From an uncultured Treponema sp. (GTDB lineage Bacteria; Spirochaetota; Spirochaetia; Treponematales; Treponemataceae): a stretch of 7,536 nt of DNA. The first letter of the stretch is position 1. Each line of letters opens with the position of its first letter. The stretch lies in assembly GCA_946538795.1 (NCBI GenBank), contig CAMNGY010000060.1, positions 1 through 7,536 on the forward strand, written 5' to 3'. The notes beneath the pieces were generated by a model that was not told the DNA's origin, did no database searches, and saw only the letters and a program-made list of their open reading frames with translations. Positions 1 to 5,763 of the stretch are shown piece after piece. The position numbers and the translations under genes are program-made.

Positions 1-110
1 CGGACGTCGTGGTGGAGGCAATCAAGAAGACTGCCGGCGACAAGGACCACTGGTACGGCGTAAAGTTCGAGAAGGCCCTTCCCTACCTCATCAAACGCCT
101 GGGCGACTAA
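1..110 (+). CDS. C-terminal end of an unrecognised protein (partial)
   Basis: An open frame enters from the left edge and ends at TAA 108-110. It gives about 35 residues that finish in ALPYLIKRLGD and include the segment DKDHWYGVKFEKALPYL. The composition (amphipathic, with Lys/Glu alternation and a final basic helix) looks like genuine coding sequence rather than a chance frame, and the GC level matches the right-hand half of the window. I do not recognise the family. The next gene downstream is a restriction-modification remnant, so this could belong to the same locus, but that is inferred from position only. No Shine-Dalgarno or start is visible because the 5' part lies outside the window. 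Confidence 0.55.
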   Translation, partial: DVVVEAIKKTAGDKDHWYGVKFEKALPYLIKRLGD

Positions 111-128
111 GCCCGCAAGGCGGTTTCA

Positions 129-160
129 AAAGTCCCTTGCGATGAAGGCACGGGGACTTT
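129..160 (+). terminator. Hairpin after the first gene, possible weak terminator
   Basis: AAAGTCCC (129-136) is perfectly complementary to GGGACTTT (153-160). Inside the 16-nt loop, TGC (138-140) can pair with GCA (148-150), which leaves a 7-nt apical loop. It lies 18 nt after the stop codon at 110, where a terminator would be expected, but only three T residues follow the stem, so termination would be weak. The ATG at 142 that could open the next frame sits in the loop. The structure also marks the broken 5' edge of the restriction-modification remnant. Confidence 0.4.
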
Positions 161-1168
161 CAGAAACTGCCCCCGCAACTTTTCTTGACGGCCCCCGCTC
201 CCCGCCTGTATACTATATCGACGGCGAGACACGGCAGAAACTGATTGCAGAGGATGCAAAGTCTGTGGAGCTGATACAGCCCCTGTTCAGGGGACGGGAC
301 ATTACGGCATGGACAACTCAGAATGCAGACCAATACTTGATAGGTACGTTCCCCGCATTGAAGCTTGATATTGACTCATACCCCGCAATAAAAAAGCATC
401 TCCTCTCATTCAGAAAAGAACGCCTTGAGCAGAGCGGGGAGAAAGGTGCCCGTAAAAAGACAAGCAACGAATGGTTCGAGACGCAGGACCAAATCTCGTA
501 CTATGCAGATTTCGAAAAACCAAAAATCGTTTACCCAAATATGACAACAGTATTCCCCTTCTGTTATGACGAAAGCGGATCTGTCTGCAATGACAAAGCA
601 TTCATCATTACCGAGAAAACTGAGGGAGAATTGCTCAAAGCACTTACCGCCATCTACAACTCACGCCTCGCCAAGCTGTGGATTTGGTACAACTGCCCGG
701 AGCTGCAGGGCGGGACCCGCGAAATACGCAAGACCAACTTCGAGAACTTTCCAGTCCCCGACATCACGGACGGCCGCAATGCGGAAGCCGCAACACAGCT
801 TTCTGCCCTTGCCGACAGGATGCTCGCGCTCACTGCGGACATGCAGAAAAAGTGCGGAAAATTCCTGGGCCGGGTGCGGGAACGTTTCGGCATCGCCAGG
901 CTCAGCACAGCCCTCGACTCCTTCTGGGAACTGGACTTCGCGGGCTTTGCCAGGGAGCTTGCAAAATCAAAGGCCGGGCTTTCCCTCAAGGACGAAGACG
1001 AGTGGGAGGAATACTTTAACAGCTACAAGTCTGACTTGACCGCCCTGCATGACGGGATTGCCCGCACGGATGCGGAAATAAAAGCACGGCCATACGCCCT
1101 GCTATGGCCGTGTCTACTTCCTCTACGGCCTGACCGCTGACGAGATACGGACGGTAGAAGGAAAGTAG
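142..1168 (+). pseudogene. Truncated, frameshifted type IIG/Eco57I-like restriction-modification remnant (TaqI-C recognition domain)
   Basis: Residues 24-207 of the 332-aa frame (142-1140) match what I know of the TaqI-C-like specificity region of Eco57I-class methyltransferases. These include YYIDGETRQKL, the hallmark RGRDI at 50-54, the WFETQDQISYY block near 111-121, FEKPKIVYP at 124-132, and ENFPVP at 201-206 that closes the recognition domain. A helical tail follows. The methyltransferase core (FxGxG, NPPY) and any nuclease domain are absent, and the frame upstream of about 209 does not resemble the family. The apparent ATG at 142 lies in a hairpin loop without a ribosome binding site and is probably fortuitous. 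At the 3' end the usual finish of the family (VYxLYGLTxDEIxxVEG) appears in another frame, from 1103 to TAG 1166-1168, so a +1 shift occurs near 1100. Intact family members are commonly 900 residues or more. It is most likely a dead fragment, or less likely a silent specificity cassette. Confidence 0.75.
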
Positions 1169-1194
1169 CAATAACCGGCGGTGTGTGCTATAAT
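1166..1194 (+). promoter_or_regulatory. Extended -10 promoter upstream of the 31-codon frame
   Basis: TATAAT (1189-1194) is a perfect -10 and is preceded by TGC, giving the TGnTATAAT extended -10. A weak -35, TAGCAA (1166-1171), lies 17 bp upstream. Nine bases after the -10 comes GGAGGT (1203-1208), a strong ribosome binding site that leaves 6 nt to ATG 1215. The same TGCTATAAT core occurs in front of the solute-binding protein gene at 2976-2984. The promoter overlaps the last codons of the restriction-modification remnant. Confidence 0.65.
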
Positions 1195-1214
1195 AAAGAT
1201 ATGGAGGTAATGAG

Positions 1215-1310
1215 ATGAATACGACGCTTATGAACATCGAAAGCCAGATTCCCTTGAATCGGCCCGTAACGACCCCTTGTCATTCCTCACCAAACAGTTC
1301 CTTAATATAA
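1215..1310 (+). CDS. 31-codon frame with a strong start, likely a truncated gene head or small peptide
   Basis: ATG 1215 is served by a good GGAGGT site at 6 nt spacing and an extended -10 promoter just upstream, so initiation here is well supported. The product begins MNTTLMNIESQIPLNRPVT and stops at TAA 1308-1310 after 31 residues. Its last ten codons run antisense to the end of the minus-strand membrane gene, and its middle contains the terminator-like hairpin 1243-1263. I therefore think the native gene was cut off here when the AT-rich minus-strand cassette arrived, and that the tail is read-through into that cassette. A genuine small peptide is the alternative. I recognise no family. 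Confidence 0.4.
   Translation: MNTTLMNIESQIPLNRPVTTPCHSSPNSSLI
1243..1263 (-). terminator. Terminator-like hairpin after the minus-strand membrane operon
   Basis: Read on the minus strand, GCC-GATTC pairs with GAATC-(T)-GGC around an AAGG tetraloop. This gives an eight-base-pair stem with one bulged base, followed by TTTC. It starts 16 nt beyond the stop codon of the 240-aa membrane protein gene (stop 1280-1282), the right place for an intrinsic terminator, though the T tract is short. It also lies within the 31-codon plus-strand frame. Confidence 0.45.
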
Positions 1311-2002
1311 AGGCGCAAGGATTCATCTGCACCGTTGTAAGTGACAAAACCATCAAGATGCTTTCTTTTTAATTCAAGGGGAAGCGCGTCCTTGTATTTT
1401 TCTATCACGGATATCATCATTCGCTCGTCCTCAAAATCTATATTGTAAAACCTGAACTTCTTGTTTCCGAATTTAAAAGAAACATAAGCTTTGTATTCAT
1501 AAATCAAATGGGCGTTGGCCGAATTCTTCCCTCCGCTACGCGTCGTTATCAGTGTGAATCCAACCTGCATGCTTTCGGCTTGGGAAAGATTATAGTCTTT
1601 TGACAATTGTTCTACAACGAACCTGCTTTTCACACCTTCGTCATAAAGTTCTGAGCGGCAAAAAAACGGCGTAATAAAACAGGATAAAAATAAAATCAGA
1701 CCCGCAACAAAAAGGGGCTTTCTTTTTTGTTCCCATGTTTTCCTATCCCATGAATTTGAAATAGACATTTCCCCGCGCGCATCAAAAATCACAAAAGTGA
1801 CAAAAAGCAAAAAAATAAATCCAAGATATTTGAGCCAGGAAGGGCGAACGGCAAGAGCGTCCGATGCGGCAAACACGACTTTTTTCTGAAACGGATTGTA
1901 GCCGTACAAGTAAATCGGTAATGCAAAAAAAGACAGAAAACCAGGGTCTTTAATAAATCTTTTCTTCGGTTTTTCTTCCGTCTGTTCAGTGAGCTGTTCC
2001 AT
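1280..2002 (-). CDS. 240-aa predicted membrane protein, function unknown
   Basis: The start at 2002 is supported by AGGAG (2009-2013) 6 nt upstream. The N-terminus is hydrophilic (about 15 residues rich in Glu and Lys). It is followed by a hydrophobic stretch at 20-34 and two clearer membrane spans at about 58-73 (YLGFIFLLFVTFVIF) and 96-114 (LFVAGLILFLSCFITPFF). The last roughly 125 residues are soluble and mixed alpha/beta, with charged helices (ISVIEKYKDALPLELKRKHLDG) and a likely beta region around YEYKAYVSFKFGNKKFRFYNI. I do not recognise a family. It is the last gene of a three-gene minus-strand set, 60 nt beyond the 225-aa gene, and is followed by a hairpin. The region is AT-rich compared with both flanks, consistent with transfer. 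A surface or immunity-type role is possible but is a guess from topology. Confidence 0.8.
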   Translation of the reverse strand: MEQLTEQTEEKPKKRFIKDPGFLSFFALPIYLYGYNPFQKKVVFAASDALAVRPSWLKYLGFIFLLFVTFVIFDARGEMSISNSWDRKTWEQKRKPLFVAGLILFLSCFITPFFCRSELYDEGVKSRFVVEQLSKDYNLSQAESMQVGFTLITTRSGGKNSANAHLIYEYKAYVSFKFGNKKFRFYNIDFEDERMMISVIEKYKDALPLELKRKHLDGFVTYNGADESLRLYIKELFGEE

Positions 2003-2062
2003 AGCATTCTCCTATTCAAACTCAGCAGGTGAGTTGACAATTAATCATTTTTTAGCTGCGCC

Positions 2063-2740
2063 TTAGGGCGTGCTTGGGTATAAGGATTCATAAGGAATAT
2101 AATCTTCTGTGTCATCTTCTTCGTTCTGGAGCTCAAAGTCTTCGTCGTCGTAGTGAAATTCATAGTCATCGTATCCGTAAGGTTCATAGTCATAGGAAGG
2201 CTTCATCTCATTCATCAATTCCTTTATGGAAACATTTTCAGACGCCGGATGCAGAATCTTCTGGAAATCAGCATCCGCCAGCGACAAAATGCCTGGCAGA
2301 ATGAGCCAACCCAAGGCCAGCGCATACAAAATGGAGGCAACAGTGTGGCGCAAAGGAGAAATCATCTTCCACGGCTTGCTTTTCTTTACCCGAATCGTAC
2401 ACGGACCCGCGACAGGATTATAGCCCGGAAGATTGCTTACAAGGACAGGATCTGAAACATACAGTTTTCCGTCCACAATATAGCGGTATGTAGGAATCTT
2501 CAAATTGGGAACATAGAACTTAAAATGCCCCTGGCCAATGCGGTATGCGCTGCCTATCACTGTCGCATCCTTTATGTTGAAGCACTCAGCGACAATCTTC
2601 CGTGTTCCAAAGCCCAGAAGCGGCAGTTCAATAAACAGACCGATAAGAAACTGAAAAAGACTTATCAGCAGTACCCAAGTCATATCCACATAAGCAGACA
2701 AGAGCACCGCAATAAGTCCTTTTATAACCGCTATAGTCAT
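2063..2740 (-). CDS. 225-aa membrane protein with acidic, tyrosine-rich C-terminal tail
   Basis: The start ATG (2738-2740) overlaps the TGA of the upstream 43-aa gene as ATGA. GGAG (2749-2752) lies 8 nt upstream within that gene, so translation is probably coupled. Two N-terminal hydrophobic segments (about 3-17 and 22-44) are followed by a beta-rich domain (about 48-125). Its TVIGSAY, YRYIVDGKLYVSD and YNPVAG elements are reminiscent of DUF3592-type domains, a weak resemblance judged by eye. A third span lies at about 132-155. The tail at 181-221 holds 17 Asp/Glu and 9 Tyr in 41 residues with almost no basic residues. Such a tail could bind cations or a basic partner; that is inference. Function is unknown. 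Base composition is lower in GC than in the lipoprotein and methyltransferase genes. Confidence 0.8.
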   Translation of the reverse strand: MTIAVIKGLIAVLLSAYVDMTWVLLISLFQFLIGLFIELPLLGFGTRKIVAECFNIKDATVIGSAYRIGQGHFKFYVPNLKIPTYRYIVDGKLYVSDPVLVSNLPGYNPVAGPCTIRVKKSKPWKMISPLRHTVASILYALALGWLILPGILSLADADFQKILHPASENVSIKELMNEMKPSYDYEPYGYDDYEFHYDDEDFELQNEEDDTEDYIPYESLYPSTP

Positions 2741-2868
2741 GTATAAAGCTCCACCCAGGGATACTCCTTCCAGAAACGCCTGTTGAAGAGCTTGGTCTTA
2801 AGGTAGCCTAAAAGTCCCACCTTGAAACCTATGTAAAAGAGAATGCCTCCCATAACAAGCAGGATCAT
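2737..2868 (-). CDS. 43-aa single-span small membrane protein
   Basis: This short gene lies upstream of, and overlaps by ATGA, the 225-aa membrane protein gene. The product starts MILLVMGGILFYIGFKVGLLGYL, one hydrophobic span of about 20 residues. A basic and aromatic segment follows (KTKLFNRRFWKEYPWVELYT), giving the usual positive-inside pattern with the C-terminus in the cytoplasm. An in-frame TGA lies four codons before the ATG, so the frame cannot extend further. No good Shine-Dalgarno is seen before 2868, but a promoter with TTGACA lies just upstream. The overlap with the next start and the TM-like composition argue for a real gene. It could instead be the worn remnant of a longer membrane gene. 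No family is recognised. Confidence 0.6.
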   Translation of the reverse strand: MILLVMGGILFYIGFKVGLLGYLKTKLFNRRFWKEYPWVELYT

Positions 2869-2883
2869 CGGTCTAATAATTCA

Positions 2884-2912
2884 ATCGTTACATGGAAAGC
2901 GCAGTCTGTCAA
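2884..2912 (-). promoter_or_regulatory. Promoter of the three-gene minus-strand operon
   Basis: Read leftwards, a consensus -35 TTGACA (2907-2912) is followed after 17 bp by AACGAT (2884-2889), a weak -10 preceded by TGT (TGn extension). Transcription would begin near 2877, about 10 nt before the ATG of the 43-aa gene. It lies back to back with the plus-strand promoter at 2976-2984, so the 108-bp stretch between the two ATG codons and these elements works as a divergent promoter region. Confidence 0.5.
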
Positions 2913-2975
2913 GGTTTTTCTGCTTCCCCTAACCGTCGCAGGCCGGGAACAGGGCTGTACTGTGCGGCGCAAAGT

Positions 2976-2984
2976 TGCTATAAT
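2976..2984 (+). promoter_or_regulatory. Extended -10 promoter of the solute-binding lipoprotein gene
   Basis: TGC directly precedes a perfect TATAAT (2979-2984), forming TGnTATAAT. No convincing -35 is present at 16-18 bp, as is common when the -10 is extended. Transcription should begin near 2991, giving a leader of about 22 nt that contains the GGAGGG ribosome binding site. This rules out the in-frame upstream ATG at 2962, which lies before the -10. Confidence 0.7.
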
Positions 2985-2998
2985 GGAAAGCAAGGAAT

Positions 2999-3004
2999 GG
3001 AGGG
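2999..3004 (+). promoter_or_regulatory. Ribosome binding site that fixes the lipoprotein start
   Basis: GGAGGG (2999-3004) lies 8 nt before ATG 3013, the codon that begins the lipoprotein signal peptide. The upstream in-frame ATG codons at 2962 and 2983 have no such site and would put charged residues in front of the signal peptide. Confidence 0.75.
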
Positions 3005-3012
3005 CTAGGGTG

Positions 3013-4308
3013 ATGAAAAAGACGGCGTACGCAATCTTGGCGCTGCTGATGCTTATGGGGCTGACGGCATGCGGCTCAAAAAAACAGGATGCAGGGACGG
3101 AGGAAGGGTTCCGGCCTGCTTTGGACAGCTCCGTCAGAGGGCACGTCAACTTTGCCGGCAGATATGACAACTTTGAGGCGCTGGAGATTGAGTTTGACCG
3201 CTTCAATGAATACTATCCGGACGTGGAGCTCGCATACACAAAGATTGATGACTACAACAACATGGCGGACCTGGTGCTGAGCGGGACGGATGCCCCTGAT
3301 GTTTACGTCAGCAATTCCTGGATGTATGGCCGCGAGCAGTACAAGGCTTTCATTGAACATGCCGAGGACCTGTCAGATCCCTCCCTGGGGCTCGACCTGG
3401 CTTGCATCCGCGGCAACATCCTCCTGAAGACGGAGGACGGGACGCTTCCGATGGTTCCGGTTTTCTCGAGCACCTATGGCATGCTCGTAAACAGCGACCT
3501 GTTCAAAAAAGAAGATCTTGACGTCCCCTCCACCTATGACGAGCTGGTATCCGTGTGCAAGGCTTTCCGTGAGAAGGGCTATAGGAGTCCGGTCATGGGC
3601 TTCAGCGCAATGGAGATGACGTCAATCTTCACGCTCGTGAGCTATCCTTTCTTTTGTGCGACCGTGGCGCATGACGGGGAGGCTGTCAAAAAGCTGAATG
3701 CCCTGGACCCTTCGGCCGGTGAATATATGCGGCCGACCCTTGAGAAGATGGAACGGTTCCTGAGCGACGGCTGCGTGGATCTTGAGGCCTGCGCTGCCAT
3801 AAAAAACAATTATGATGCCGTGATCCTGCGATTCTTTGAAGGCGACGTGCCCATGATGGTCTGCTCCGGGGATGCAGTTTCCGGAACCAGAAAGCGCGAA
3901 AGCCTTTCCTCGGCATTCACGGCCAGGCCGTTTGCGTATACGTACGTACCGCTTCCCCTGTCGGATGAGGGCGCATACTTCCTGGACATACCGAACATCC
4001 AGTTCTCAGTCAACAAGGAAAGCCCGAACCTGGAGATTGCCAATGAGTTCATGCGCTTCCTCATCACGTCGCGGGAGCTGAACGAAATGGCACGGAACAA
4101 GGGGCTTATGTCGCCGACCAGGGACCTGTCCTTTAACAGCATGTATGCCGCATTCGGAAATATCCCGGAGTCCAGGGTCCTGTCGCCAGAAGTGTTCGGC
4201 CTGACGGACGACGCGACCATCCAGGTCCGGATGGCCGTTTACGGTTTTGTGACGGGCAAACTGACCATAGACGAGGCGGTCGCCGCTTATGGGTCCCTTG
4301 CCCAGTAA
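3013..4308 (+). CDS. ABC-type extracellular solute-binding lipoprotein (family 1, probably sugar)
   Basis: The 431-aa product starts with a type II signal peptide: KK at 2-3, a hydrophobic core, then lipobox LTAC with Cys20 as the predicted lipidated residue, followed by a polar linker. It should be anchored on the outer face of the cytoplasmic membrane and hand solute to an ABC permease. The mature region has family 1 features: an N-terminal beta strand then FEALEIEFDRFNEYYPDVELAY (the helix and strand typical of the N-lobe), APDVYVSN, and VPVFSSTYGMLVNSDLFKK with the LDVPSTYDELVSVCKAF helix. Near the C-terminus are EIANEFMRFLITSRELNEMARNKGLMSPTRD and a short helical end. Length is normal for the family. 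No permease or ATPase gene is in the window, so it is an orphan component here. It shares a 20-nt overlap with the acetyltransferase-like gene. Substrate cannot be read from sequence; sugar is the commonest for this type. Confidence 0.85.
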   Translation: MKKTAYAILALLMLMGLTACGSKKQDAGTEEGFRPALDSSVRGHVNFAGRYDNFEALEIEFDRFNEYYPDVELAYTKIDDYNNMADLVLSGTDAPDVYVSNSWMYGREQYKAFIEHAEDLSDPSLGLDLACIRGNILLKTEDGTLPMVPVFSSTYGMLVNSDLFKKEDLDVPSTYDELVSVCKAFREKGYRSPVMGFSAMEMTSIFTLVSYPFFCATVAHDGEAVKKLNALDPSAGEYMRPTLEKMERFLSDGCVDLEACAAIKNNYDAVILRFFEGDVPMMVCSGDAVSGTRKRESLSSAFTARPFAYTYVPLPLSDEGAYFLDIPNIQFSVNKESPNLEIANEFMRFLITSRELNEMARNKGLMSPTRDLSFNSMYAAFGNIPESRVLSPEVFGLTDDATIQVRMAVYGFVTGKLTIDEAVAAYGSLAQ

Positions 4309-4903
4309 TCTGCTTGCGGTGAAGCTCCGGCCTTTCGGCATGGAAAAGCTCCCGCTCATCGTCGATGTGGTCGTGCCGCTGTGGAGCCCGCCGGTCGGCG
4401 ATGCCGCGTTCAAGCGTTTCAACGTCGAATACATCGTGCGGAACAACATCTGCGAGAACGACTACCGCTTTGAGCTTGTGGACGCGGACGGGAATTTGCT
4501 TTCGGCCGCTTTCCTTGCCCGGAAGGGTGACAGGAGCGCAGCCGGCGGATGGTTTGACAGGGAGTCAGGTCGCTTCCCCGCCGGACTGAGGCAGGCCTCG
4601 GAAATAAGCCGGACATACCTGTCTCTGATGGACGAGCGGACCCTAGCCCTGATGGGCGGCAGGGACATCAAGCTGTCGCTGTTCGTCAGCAGGAAAGTCG
4701 GTTCCGGTTCCGTGATCCTGGAACGGGTTTGCGAAAGGCTCAGGAACGAAGGCTGGGAGCAGCTTTACCTCTGGACCGACTGCGACTGCAACTGGCAGTG
4801 GTACGTGAGGCACGGCTTCACGCTCGTGCAGGAGGATACATACGAGCCGTTTAGCGGCGAGCACGGGGACTACAAGACCTATATCTTCAGGAAAGGGCTC
4901 TGA
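4289..4903 (+). CDS. GNAT-family acetyltransferase-like protein
   Basis: The 204-aa frame overlaps the end of the lipoprotein gene. A GTG at 4319 (residue 11, VKLRPFGMEKLPLIV) fits the usual GNAT opening LRPxxxEDLP better and would leave a 10-nt gap, but neither start has a clear ribosome binding site, so the longer frame is listed. The acetyl-CoA motif A is RKVGSG at 135-140 (RxxGxG), following a strand (IKLSLFVS). A helix follows, then QLYLWTD, then N168 and WYVRHGF at 171-177, the classic motif B close. These point to an N-acetyltransferase using acetyl-CoA in the cytoplasm, acceptor unknown. The central insert GDRSAAGGWFDRESGRF looks variable. It shares the operon with a lipoprotein, with no obvious functional link. 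Transcription probably ends at the hairpin 4927-4964. Confidence 0.75.
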   Translation: MGPLPSNLLAVKLRPFGMEKLPLIVDVVVPLWSPPVGDAAFKRFNVEYIVRNNICENDYRFELVDADGNLLSAAFLARKGDRSAAGGWFDRESGRFPAGLRQASEISRTYLSLMDERTLALMGGRDIKLSLFVSRKVGSGSVILERVCERLRNEGWEQLYLWTDCDCNWQWYVRHGFTLVQEDTYEPFSGEHGDYKTYIFRKGL

Positions 4904-4926
4904 CGGACAGTACCGCCGATTCCTAT

Positions 4927-4964
4927 AAAAAAGCCGGCCGCCGTCAGCCTTCAGCTTTTCTTTC
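4927..4964. terminator. Bidirectional intrinsic terminator between convergent genes
   Basis: AAAAGCCG (4929-4936) pairs with CAGCTTTT (4952-4959), with one G-T wobble. The A run on the left (4927-4932) and the T-rich run on the right (4956-4963) give a U tract on either strand. It follows the acetyltransferase stop (4903) by 24 nt and overlaps the methyltransferase stop (4944-4946), so it can end transcription from both sides. Confidence 0.65.
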
Positions 4965-4990
4965 CTTCCCTACAAAAAGGCCGGCCGCCT
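4927..4990. repeat. Near-identical direct repeat of a GCCGGCCGCC block, 47 bp apart
   Basis: GCCGGCCGCC occurs at 4933-4942 and again at 4980-4989, each preceded by a run of five or six A residues. The left copy is in the terminator. The right copy encodes part of the C-terminal AAGLF segment of the methyltransferase and is itself partly self-complementary (GGCCGGCC). It may be a local duplication that extended or replaced the end of the gene, or chance in GC-rich sequence. Confidence 0.5.
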
Positions 4991-5681
4991 TGTGGAAAGT
5001 CTTTTCTATATATTGGGCCTCGCCCTCGCTCATCGAGGCGCGGGACAGCAGCTGCCTCCAGAATGAGGCCATGTCCGCATCCGTCACCCGCTGGAAAAAC
5101 CCCATCTGTCCCAGGCTTTCGGTAATGACAGCCACGGTCTTATCCAGGCGGGAAAGGCTGATGGGCGTATAGCCGGTCTGAGACTTCCCGGCTTCCCTGA
5201 ACAGGCTGTAGCAGACGACCTGAACCGCATGGCTCAGGTTAAGAGAGGCGAATTCGTCGCTGGACGGTATGGTCACACCGCAGCTGCATTCCAGGAGCTC
5301 CTCGTCGGTCAGGCCCGTCCTTTCGTTTCCAAACACTATGGCGGCCCGGCCTCCTCCGTCTGTGACGCGGGAGGCATTCGGGGCGAATTCCTCAGGGAAG
5401 AAGAGCTTGCCCTTGCGCTTCTTGCCGCGCCTGCGGGTGGTTCCTGCGCTCACGCTGCAGTCTGCGGTGGCCTCAGTGACGCTGCCAAAAAAACGGGCAT
5501 TGTCCCAGATGTATGCCGCATGGATTGCCAGGACCCTGACATGCCCGTCATCAAAGTCCTCCCTCCTGCCCACGATTCGCAGGTCATGCATCGAATTGTT
5601 CGCCATGGCACGGCAGACCGCGCCCACGTTCCGGCTTTCTTCCGGCCTGACCAGAACCACAACGATATTGTCCATGTTCAT
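4944..5681 (-). CDS. TrmJ/TrmH-family SPOUT RNA 2'-O-methyltransferase
   Basis: The 245-aa product (from ATG 5681) carries the three SPOUT motifs: P13xxSRNVG20 near the start, VFGNERTGLTDEE at 116-128, and SLNLSHAVQVVCY at 146-158. The trefoil-knot elements follow in order, and a TTRRRG segment (81-86) precedes motif 2. This family transfers a methyl group from S-adenosylmethionine to a ribose 2'-OH, TrmJ proteins typically at position 32 of tRNA. Subfamily and target are inferred, and a broader tRNA/rRNA methyltransferase label is safe. About 80 C-terminal residues follow the knot and end in RKAEG, with the last codons inside the bidirectional terminator. The frame extends upstream to 5747, but the promoter at 5689-5718 and the conserved strand MDNIVVVLVRP put the start at 5681 or 5675. 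No Shine-Dalgarno is present. Confidence 0.85.
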   Translation of the reverse strand: MNMDNIVVVLVRPEESRNVGAVCRAMANNSMHDLRIVGRREDFDDGHVRVLAIHAAYIWDNARFFGSVTEATADCSVSAGTTRRRGKKRKGKLFFPEEFAPNASRVTDGGGRAAIVFGNERTGLTDEELLECSCGVTIPSSDEFASLNLSHAVQVVCYSLFREAGKSQTGYTPISLSRLDKTVAVITESLGQMGFFQRVTDADMASFWRQLLSRASMSEGEAQYIEKTFHKAAGLFVGKERKAEG

Positions 5682-5688
5682 GCAAAAG

Positions 5689-5718
5689 ACTATACACCCG
5701 AACGGAATTTTGTGCCAG
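5689..5718 (-). promoter_or_regulatory. Promoter of the RNA methyltransferase gene, possibly leaderless
   Basis: On the minus strand, CTGGCA (5713-5718) and TATAGT (5689-5694) are separated by 18 bp. The -10 ends 7 nt before ATG 5681, so the transcript would start at or near the start codon, in keeping with the absence of a Shine-Dalgarno. It diverges from the GH95-like gene promoter. Confidence 0.5.
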
Positions 5719-5763
5719 AGCCGCATCGTTCTTATTACAAGCCACATTCTTATCCAGGGCCTC

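Noticed and set aside
2034..2048. TTGACAATTAATCAT, identical to the -35 side of the E. coli trp/tac promoter, on the plus strand between the two minus-strand membrane genes.
   Set aside because: No -10 hexamer follows at 16-18 bp and no plus-strand gene starts downstream; it lies in an AT-rich gap and is probably coincidence.
2052..2072. Small inverted repeat CGCC-TTAG-GGCG at the end of the 225-aa gene.
   Set aside because: Only four base pairs and no T run on the minus strand; too weak to call a terminator.
2962..3012. Longer lipoprotein start at ATG 2962.
   Set aside because: It precedes the -10 at 2979-2984, lacks a ribosome binding site, and would add a charged extension ahead of the signal peptide; ATG 3013 has GGAGGG at 8 nt.
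5682..5747. Longer methyltransferase start at 5747 (22 extra residues).
   Set aside because: The extension runs through the promoter hexamers and is not similar to the family's N-terminus, which begins at the strand MDNIVVVLVRP.
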